Part shown: piece by piece, positions 57,755 through 64,000 of the stretch
How the letters are laid out: each line of letters opens with the position of its first letter
Numbering within the stretch: the stretch's first letter is position 1
Assembly: GCF_004193775.1 (NCBI RefSeq)
Contig: NC_041002.1
Span: 9,646,485-9,710,484 of the forward strand
DNA from: Glycine soja
Lineage: Eukaryota; Streptophyta; Magnoliopsida; Fabales; Fabaceae
DNA: 64,000 nt
Reading direction: 5' to 3'
Program-made: the position numbers and the translations under genes
The notes under the pieces: generated by a model
Databases searched by the model: none
Told to the model about the DNA's origin: nothing
The model's input: only the letters and a program-made list of their open reading frames with translations

Positions 57755-59155
57755 CTAACTGGCTTTATTTCTAATAATTATACCATGTTCATCTAATTTA
57801 TTTCTAAAAACCCATTTTGTTCCTATGATAGGATAATTTTCAGGTTTTTCTACTAATTTCCACACATTATTTCTTTCAAATTGGTTTAATTCTTCTTGCA
57901 TGGCAATGATCCAATTATCATCTATTATGGCTTCTTTTATATTTTTAGGTTCAATCATGGATACAAAAGCCATATTATTGCATAAATCTTTAAGAGAGTG
58001 TCTAGTTGTTACCCCTTTTGAGATATCACCAATAATGTTGTAGAGGGGATGATCTCTTGAAGCTTTCCATTCTCTTGGAAGTTCATCATTGGATTTGACT
58101 TCTTCTGGAGGATCTTCATTGTTTCCTTTATCATTTCCTTTGGAATTTTGTTCATGAATGTTCATATGTTCTAAAGAATCTGCAATGTCATCTAGCATAT
58201 TCTTTCTTGACAATATGGCATTAGATTCATCAAAGGTAACATGAATGGATTCCTCGATGTTCATAGTTCTCTTATTATATATCCTATATGCTTTGCTTTG
58301 TAATGAATATCCAAGAAAAATGCCTTCATCAAATTTTGCATCGAATTTTCCTAGATTATCTTTACCATTATTAAGTACAAAGCACTTGCAACCAAAAACA
58401 TGTAGATGAGAGATATTAGGTTTTCTACCATTAAATAACTCATATGGGGTTTTCTTTAAAATAGGTCTTATCAAGGTCCTATTCATGATGTAACATGCAG
58501 TATTGACAGCTTCAGCCCAAAAATACTTTGGAAGAGAAGTATCATTTAATAAAGTTCTTGCAATTTCTTCCAATGACCTATTTTTCCTCTCAACAACTCC
58601 ATTTTGTTGAGGGGTTCTAGGTGCAGAAAAATTGTGTTCAATACCATGTTCATCACAAAATAATTCAAAATCTTTATTTTCAAATTCACCCCCATGATCA
58701 CTTCTAATGGATGCAATCTTGAGATTTTTCTTGTTTTGTATGACTTTAGCAAGTTTCCTAAATGCTTGGAATGAATCACTTTTATGTGTAATAAATAATG
58801 TCCAAGTATATCTAGAGAAATCATCAACTATAACTAGAGCATAGTAATTTCCTCCAAAACTCATGGTTCTAGATGGACCAAATAGATCCATATGCAATAA
58901 CTGTAATGGTCGAGTGGTTGAAACAACATTTTTAGGTTTGAATGAGACTCTTGTTTGTTTGCCCTTTTGACATGCATCGCATAGTTTATCTTTTTCAAAT
59001 TTCAATTTAGGCAAACCAACTACTAAATCTTTTGAAATTAACTTATTTAAGTGATCCATGTTTATGTGAGCAATTCTTTTATGCCATAACCATGGATCAT
59101 TATCTTTACTAAGAAAGCAATGATTGTTTTCTTGTTTTATGCTTAAGTCTATCAT
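57755..59155 (-). pseudogene. SIRE1 integrase
   Basis: 466 codons: zinc finger H-H-C-C (LWHKRIAHINMDHLNKL...CDACQKGK), first Asp in LLHMDLFGPSRTM, second in SIRSDHGGEF, Glu in QQNGVVERKNRSLEEIARTL, then KKTPYELFNGRKPNISHLHV, CKCFVLNNGKDNLGKF, FLGYSLQSKAYRIYN, and a C-terminal linker into RT (WKLVEKPENYPIIGTKWVFR). DDE is complete. Frame breaks flank it at about 59155 and 57755. Confidence 0.93.
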
Positions 59156-59314
59156 GTAAACATTATTGACTCTATGTCCTACATGCTTTATATTAATGTC
59201 ATGCTTATGTTCTATAAGACATTTCTGAGAATCAAATGATACTAGATAGCCTTTGTCACATAGTTGACTAACGCTAAGCAGGCTGTGCTTAAGGCCTTCA
59301 ACAAGTAGAACATT

Positions 59315-59506
59315 TTAATTGGAGTTTGAAGAATTTGTACCTATTTTACCCACTCCAAGAATTCTACCTTTGTTGTTGTCACCATATGTTACATGCCCGC
59401 TTTTCTTTGGAGATATATGTGTAAAATTTGATGCATCTCCAGTCATATGTTTTGAGCATCCGCTATCTATGTACCACTTCTTTCTCAAAGATACCTGCAT
59501 AATCAA
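59315..59506 (-). pseudogene. SIRE1 protease segment
   Basis: KKWYIDSGCSKHMTGDASNF has the copia protease active site DSG; VTYGDNNKGRILGVGKIG follows. It terminates at 59315 (TAA), a premature stop relative to the pre-integrase region. Confidence 0.88.
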
Positions 59507-61237
59507 GTTTTTGACTTAGGTACCCAAATTTTATTGGGTCCTTGCATGTTAGTATAAACTAAGGATCCTTTTGGGACCCATATCATTTTAATGTTACTGT
59601 AATTTTTCTTGAAGTAGCAAGTTGATATGCCATGTCCTCTTCTTCCACAGTAAAAACAAGTGATAGAATTAGAATTACATTTTTGTGTGGAAGTGGAAAA
59701 GTTTTTATGAACCTTTTGTAGTTTTTCGGATTTATACCCTAGTCCATTTTTATTAGACACATATCTTTGTTTACTTAATATAACATCTTAATTATTTCTA
59801 CTATATGAAAATTTTGCAAGTGAATTTTTCAACTCTTTAATTTCTTTTACATATTTATCACAACAACTACAAGAATCTGTTATTTTCTTGTCATTAATAG
59901 TGGAGATATTAACTTTTTCATTTGTTTTAGAGATTGAGACTTCATTCCTAAGAAGATCTAATTCTTTGTTTAATTTAGAAATTTCATTTTCTAAATTTGA
60001 AATTGTTTTCTTTGATGATGAAACTAATTTTGCAAGTTTAATTGATTCTTTATGCAAATCAGCAAATGCATCTTGCAATTCATCAAAAGAAATAGATAAG
60101 TTGTTTGAAGATGTTACCTCTTCATCACTTTCGTAACTTTTGGCCATAAGGCAGAGATTTATCTCTTCATTTTCAGAATCTTCAGAGGATTCCAAAATCA
60201 TTTTCATCCCATGTGATGTATGCTTTCTTTAGTTTCTTTTCACTATGATTTTTCTTCTCAGATTTTTCCATCTTTTTCTTGAAGATGGGACAATCAACCC
60301 TCAGATGTCCAGGTTGATTGCATTCAAAGCATTTTAGAGTAGAGGATGAATTTTCTGTCCTTCTTTTTGATTTAAAATTTGGTCGCCTCTGATTTCCTCT
60401 TACTTTAAGGAACTTGTTGAATCTTTTTACAAAAAGACTTAAATCATCATCATCATCTGGATCATTATCCTGATCACTTTCTTCTTGAATTGAGGATGAT
60501 GCTTTAAGAGCAATTCCTTTCTTTTTCTTGTCATTTTCTTCATTTTGGTGCAATCTCAATAGTTCCATCTCGTGTTCCTGCAACTTTCCAAATAAAGTGG
60601 CAAGAGACATGTTAGACAAATCTCTTGATTCAGAAATGGCCGTTACTTTGGGTTGCCATTCTCTACTTAAACATCTTAACACCTTGTTTATAAGATCCTC
60701 ATTTTGAAATTCTTTGCCTAAGGCTACTAGATGATTTACTATATGTGTAAATCTCTTTTGCATACTCTGAATATTTTCATTTGCATTCATTCTAAATAAT
60801 TCATACTCATGAGTTAGTGCATTTATCCTAGATCTTTTAACATCTGTAGTTCCTTCATGTGTTAATCGAAGAGTGTCCCACATTTCCTTAGCACTCTTAC
60901 AATTTGAAACCCTGAAATATTCATCCATTCCTAGGGCAGATGTTATTATGTTTTTGGCTTTTAAGTTGTATTGTACTCGTTTTCTATCCTCTTCAGACCA
61001 TCTATCTCTAGGTTTTTCTATGGTTATGCTTTCACTTGATGAACTACCATCTATTGAAACTCTTTCTACTGTGGTGGGTATATAAGGCCCTATTTCTATG
61101 GCTTCCCAGATATTTAGATCTATTGCCTCAAAAAAAATTTGCATTCGGGTTTTCCAGTAGTGGTAACCCTCTCCATTAAAGATTGGAGGTCTATTGACAG
61201 AATTCCCTTCTGGAAATAAGGAATTTGCTGAGGCCAT
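59503..61237 (-). pseudogene. SIRE1 gag, several frames
   Basis: ATG at 61237 (MASANSLFPEGNSVNRPPIF, NGEGYHYWKTRMQIFFEAID). Capsid region with MWDTLRLTHEGTTDVKRSRI, zinc knuckle CFECNQPGHLRVDC (about 60300). A frameshift near 60200 leads to a coiled-coil segment (59788-60207, DELQDAFADLHKESIKLAKL and LENEISKLNKELDLLRNEVS). After another break (about 59770) comes a second zinc knuckle CFYCGRRGHGISTC (59503-59760). Two knuckles and a coiled coil between them are typical of SIRE/Maximus. This start was chosen over an upstream ATG at 61288 because that one falls within the PBS/leader. Confidence 0.9.
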
Positions 61238-61275
61238 CTTTTTCTTGAAGCTTCTAAACTTTATACAAGAATGAA

Positions 61276-61287
61276 GCTCTGATACCA
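61276..61287 (-). other. primer binding site of SIRE1
   Basis: GCTCTGATACCA, exact complement-type match to the initiator Met-tRNA PBS, 2 bp from the 5' LTR. Confidence 0.95.
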
Positions 61288-61289
61288 CT

Positions 61290-62383
61290 TGTTAGACAAG
61301 TGGCCTCAGATATCTTAAGAAGGGGGGGGGGGTTGAATTAAGATATTCCAAACTATTTCCCCTAATTAAATTCTATTTCACTTTTTACTCAAGTTCTGAA
61401 TTCCCTTAATGACAATCTTCTTAAATATTAATTCAAATGAAACAATTTGAATATGAATATAAAGCAATAATAAATAAAGGAGATTAAGGGAAGAGAAAAT
61501 GCAAACTCAGTTTTATACTGGTTCGGCCACACCCTTGTGCCTACGTCCAGTCCCCAAGCAACCCGCTTGAGAGTTCCACTATCTTGTAAATCCCTTTTAC
61601 AAGTTCTAAACACACAAGGACAATCCTTCCTTTGTGTTTAGAGATCCTTTACAACAAGAGACTCACAGTCTCTTAATCCCTTAGAGAATGAGAAGAAGAA
61701 AAAGAACAAAGCTCTCTAGAAAGAGATGGATTTTACAGATTGAGCACTCAAATAATTCCTTAATGAATTGCAATTGAATTGGCCAAGGAATTCTTAAGAG
61801 GATAAAATGAATTTGCTCTTTGAGAGGATAAGCACTTTGTTGTTCTGAAAATCTCTGAGCAATTTCGTGTTTAAGTCACATATATATAGACCATTGATGG
61901 TCATTAATAAAGCCTTTGAAAAGTTATGACTCTTGAAATTATTTTTCTGAAAATCCTTTCTGGTAATCGATTACAGTAATTGTGTAATCGATTACAGCTT
62001 TTAAAATTTGAATTAAAACGTTTACTAACTGCTGGTAATCGATTACCAAAATTGTGTAATCGATTACACAATCTAAAATTTCGAATTCAAATTTTTGTAG
62101 CTGTTATAAAACGTATTTGGCCACTGGTAATCGATTACATCCTCTGGTAATCGATTACCAGAGAGTAAAACCTTTGAGAAACACTTTTTTAATTTAAATC
62201 ACTTGGCCAAACCTTTGCTAATTCAATTAGGAATTCCCTTCCTAATATTCTAGTGATCATCTTGATGTTGTGACTTGTAATCTTGAAGTATTGTCTTGAA
62301 TTTAATCTTGAAAAGCCCATTTGCATCAATTGCAACACATCATCATGATCATCATCAAAACATCAAAGGCAATTGCATCTACA
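61290..62383 (-). repeat. 5' LTR of SIRE1 element
   Basis: TGTTAGACAAGTGG (plus-strand left) to GCATCTACA. U3 palindromes 61961-62160, TATA (TATATATA, 61881-61888), then downstream hairpins at 61754-61792, 61656-61674, 61606-61641 and 61583-61603, then the conserved block complementary to CTGGTTCGGCC...CCAAGCAACCCGC (about 61516-61565). Confidence 0.95.
61583..61792 (-). repeat. hairpin series in SIRE1 5' LTR leader
   Basis: Stems: AATTCCTT/AAGGAATT (61754-61792), AAGAGACT/AGTCTCTT (61656-61674), CTAAACACACAAGGA / TCCTTTGTGTTTAG (61606-61641), CTTGTAAA/TTTACAAG (61583-61603). They lie between TATA and the conserved block, the same place as the arrays in the 26808 LTR. Equivalent copies occur in the 3' LTR. 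Confidence 0.8.
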
Positions 62384-62605
62384 GCTAGGTCCCAACATAA
62401 TTGCATTATGAAATCATCTTTTGCACTCATCTTGTTTATTTTATTATTCTTGCCATTTTAAATTCAATTTCTTTATTTCTTACAAATTGGGTATTTACCA
62501 ACGCAAGTACAAACAAAGTCCTTGTGGACTCGACACTCAGTCTTCCGTTTAATGTTTACTACTTGTGATAAAATTGGTACACTTGCCAATCAGTTAACAT
62601 GTTTT

Positions 62606-62623
62606 TGGTGTCGTTTTCGGAGA
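62606..62623 (+). other. primer binding site of plus-strand gypsy
   Basis: TGGTGTCGTTTTCGGAGA, a mutated form of the Asp-tRNA type PBS TGGCGCCGTTGCCGGGGA used by Athila-group elements, 6 bp after the LTR. Confidence 0.8.
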
Positions 62624-62781
62624 CTTTGTCCTTCGTACTTGGTTGTCACATATCCCAATCTGAAAAAAAAAATTCTTTATTCTTTTTTCTATATTTTTAG
62701 TTCTTTTATCTTGATAACCTGCACGATATTGTTTCTCTTTCTTGTATGTGAGGTATAGCTGCAAGGGGAAATCTTGTTCCC

Positions 62782-64000
62782 TTGAACCTAGAGATCAAAG
62801 CAGCTTGCAGAAGGAACAAAGCTGCAAGAAGAAGGAGAGAGCAACAAGAGGTGCAGATTAATCAAGGAGAGACAGAATCTTCATTTGAATTATTTTATCC
62901 CTCTTTTGTGACCAGACCACATCCTTTCTCTGAAGAACACATCATGGCAGAGGACCGTCCACAGAGGATGACGCTAGAGGAATACTCTAGCTTTGCTACA
63001 CCTCAATACTTCACCAACATAGCCAGACCGGACGTGCAAGCGACCAACATCTCATATCCACATTCCCTCATCCAGCTGATCCAGGGGAATCTGTTTCACA
63101 ACTTATCGAGTGAAGATCTGTACGTACATCTGGCCACATACATCAAGATCTAGAACACGATGAAGATAGTAGGAGTGCCAGAAGACGCCATCCGCCTCAA
63201 CTTATTATCTTTATCCTTGGCCGGTGAAGCAAAAAGATGGCTTTACTCGTTCAAGGGTAATAACCTACAGACATGGGAAGAGGTGGTGGAGAAGTTCCTG
63301 AAGAAATACTTTCCAGAGTCCAAGACCGTTGAGGGTAAGGTGGAAATCTCATCCTTCCACCAACACCCTGGCGAATCGCTGAGTGAAGCACTTGATCACT
63401 TCCATGGGTTACTCTGAAAGACTCCTACACATGGGTTCAGCGAGCCAATCCAACTCAACATCTTCATTGATGGCTTGTGACCCCACTCTAAGCAGCTACT
63501 CGATGCCTCCACCGGTGGGAAGATCAAGCTCAAGACTCCAGAAGAAGCCATGGAACTGATAGAGAATATGGCAACTAGTGATCACGCCATCCTTCGTGAT
63601 CGAGCCTACACGCCTACAAAGAAAAGTCGTCTTGAGCTCACTTCTCAAGATGCTATGTTGGCTCAAAACAAGCTCTTGGCCAAGACCTTAGACTCTTACA
63701 GCAACTCTGAGTAACCTTCCTCAACATCTACATGCAGTGCAAACTCCTCCAGCCATGCACAGTGGGGGATGCAACATTTATGGGGGTGCTCATGAGTCAA
63801 GTTCATGCATGGTCCAAGACGACGCAGCCAACAAGGTCAACTACATGGGAAGTCAAAATCATCAAGGATTCCATCAAGGAGGACCATCGGTATTCTATCA
63901 GAGAGGTAATTTTTTGCAGGGCCAATGTTGGAGATCCCATCCAGGGAATAATTTCAACCAAGGAGGTTCATCTCATCCGCCTCTTAGTCAAGAACCCAGC
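62782..64000 (+). pseudogene. gag of plus-strand gypsy, truncated by window end
   Basis: MNLEIKAACRRNKAARRRRE (basic N-terminus), EEYSSFATPQYFTNIARPDV, a stop at 63151-63153, then capsid domain (63160-63417: PEDAIRLNLLSLSLAGEAKR, TWEEVVEKFLKKYFPESKTV, SSFHQHPGESLSEALDHFHG), stop at 63415, FSEPIQLNIFIDGL, stop, and KTPEEAMELIENMATSD. A further frameshift lies near 63720, after which Gln/Gly-rich GNNFNQGG-type residues reach the edge. A typical Athila-group gag, decayed by at least three stops. Confidence 0.88.

Larger units (their letters stand above)
53154..62383 (-). mobile_element. complete SIRE1-type Ty1/copia element
   Basis: 9230 bp with two 1094-bp LTRs, TSD GCTAG (53149-53153 and 62384-62388), PBS 61276-61287, PPT 54248-54262. 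Order gag-PR-IN-RT-RH then an env-like ORF before the 3' LTR, the SIRE/Maximus layout. The LTRs differ at about nine sites. The coding regions carry a handful of frameshifts, so this copy is probably not autonomous, but it is the youngest insertion in the window. Confidence 0.95.
52177..62599 (+). repeat. 5' LTR of plus-strand gypsy, split by SIRE1
   Basis: TGATAACTGCAAAATATGAG (52177) ... CAATCAGTTAACA (62599). Own sequence is 52177-53153 and 62389-62599, about 1.19 kb. GC-richer segment 52383-52505 with GCTTAGCGTG words and a 14-bp inverted repeat (52464-52493). TATA box CTATATAAGG about 52526-52535. Confidence 0.83.
52177..64000 (+). mobile_element. Ty3/gypsy (Athila-related) element, plus strand, runs off the right edge
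   Basis: 5' LTR 52177-62599 interrupted by the SIRE1 element, PBS 62606-62623, gag from 62782 to the window end. It is inserted in the gag of the minus-strand Athila-like element; the left 5-bp flank is GTAGG (52172-52176), the right flank is outside the window. Confidence 0.85.

Overview
This is a gene-poor, transposon-packed stretch of plant nuclear DNA, almost certainly legume and most likely soybean (Glycine). The pointers are SIRE1-type Ty1/copia LTRs beginning TGTAGATGCAATTGCC, clusters of the palindrome GTAATCGATTAC, Athila-type gypsy LTRs with the GCTTAGCGTG motif, and CACTA ends rich in CTAAGACGGTT subterminal repeats. I see no intact host gene, no tRNA or rRNA, and nothing bacterial. 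All host-like coding sequence here is pseudogene or captured fragment.

Layout: (1) 1-3673, a deleted and apparently chimeric minus-strand copia remnant. (2) 3887-6075, a malectin-like receptor kinase (CrRLK1L) pseudogene. (3) 6076-8895, AT-rich spacer with three sets of tandem repeats. (4) 8896-36121, a composite CACTA structure of about 27 kb. Its outer ends lie in the same 48-bp repeat array on both sides. It carries fragments resembling MEE60, a chloroplast/bacterial-type release factor 2, a MEI2-like RNA-binding protein and a DHHC S-acyltransferase. A second pair of CACTA ends lies inside it (22844-34948). Later arrivals in it are a gypsy solo LTR (9761-19644), itself hit by a chromovirus (10416-15505) and by a second copy of the same solo LTR (16363-18836), plus a SIRE-like solo LTR (26808-28377). 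(5) 36122-41339, spacer with a MITE, a degenerate gypsy gag/LTR fragment, and a second, inverted and truncated piece of the CrRLK1L gene. (6) 41340 to beyond the right edge, a Russian doll: a minus-strand Athila-like gypsy with an env-like ORF and a deleted RT (41340-52176). Into its gag went a plus-strand gypsy (52177 onward), and into that element's 5' LTR went a complete minus-strand SIRE1-type copia element (53154-62383, TSD GCTAG).

Insertion order can be read from the target-site duplications. CACTA capture came before the gypsy solo LTR, which came before the chromovirus and the second solo LTR. On the right, Athila came before the plus-strand gypsy, which came before SIRE1. The two SIRE1 LTRs differ by about 9 substitutions in 1094 bp (counted by eye), so that insertion is recent.

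The most interesting structure is in the SIRE-family LTRs. Downstream of the TATA box the solo LTR holds two arrays of short hairpins whose loops are conserved while the stems differ from unit to unit but stay self-complementary. A hairpin series in the same place occurs in the full element. Upstream of each TATA box sits a cluster of GTAATCGATTAC palindromes. The same palindromes plus a TATA box recur just upstream of the SIRE1 env-like ORF, which looks like an internal promoter for that ORF.
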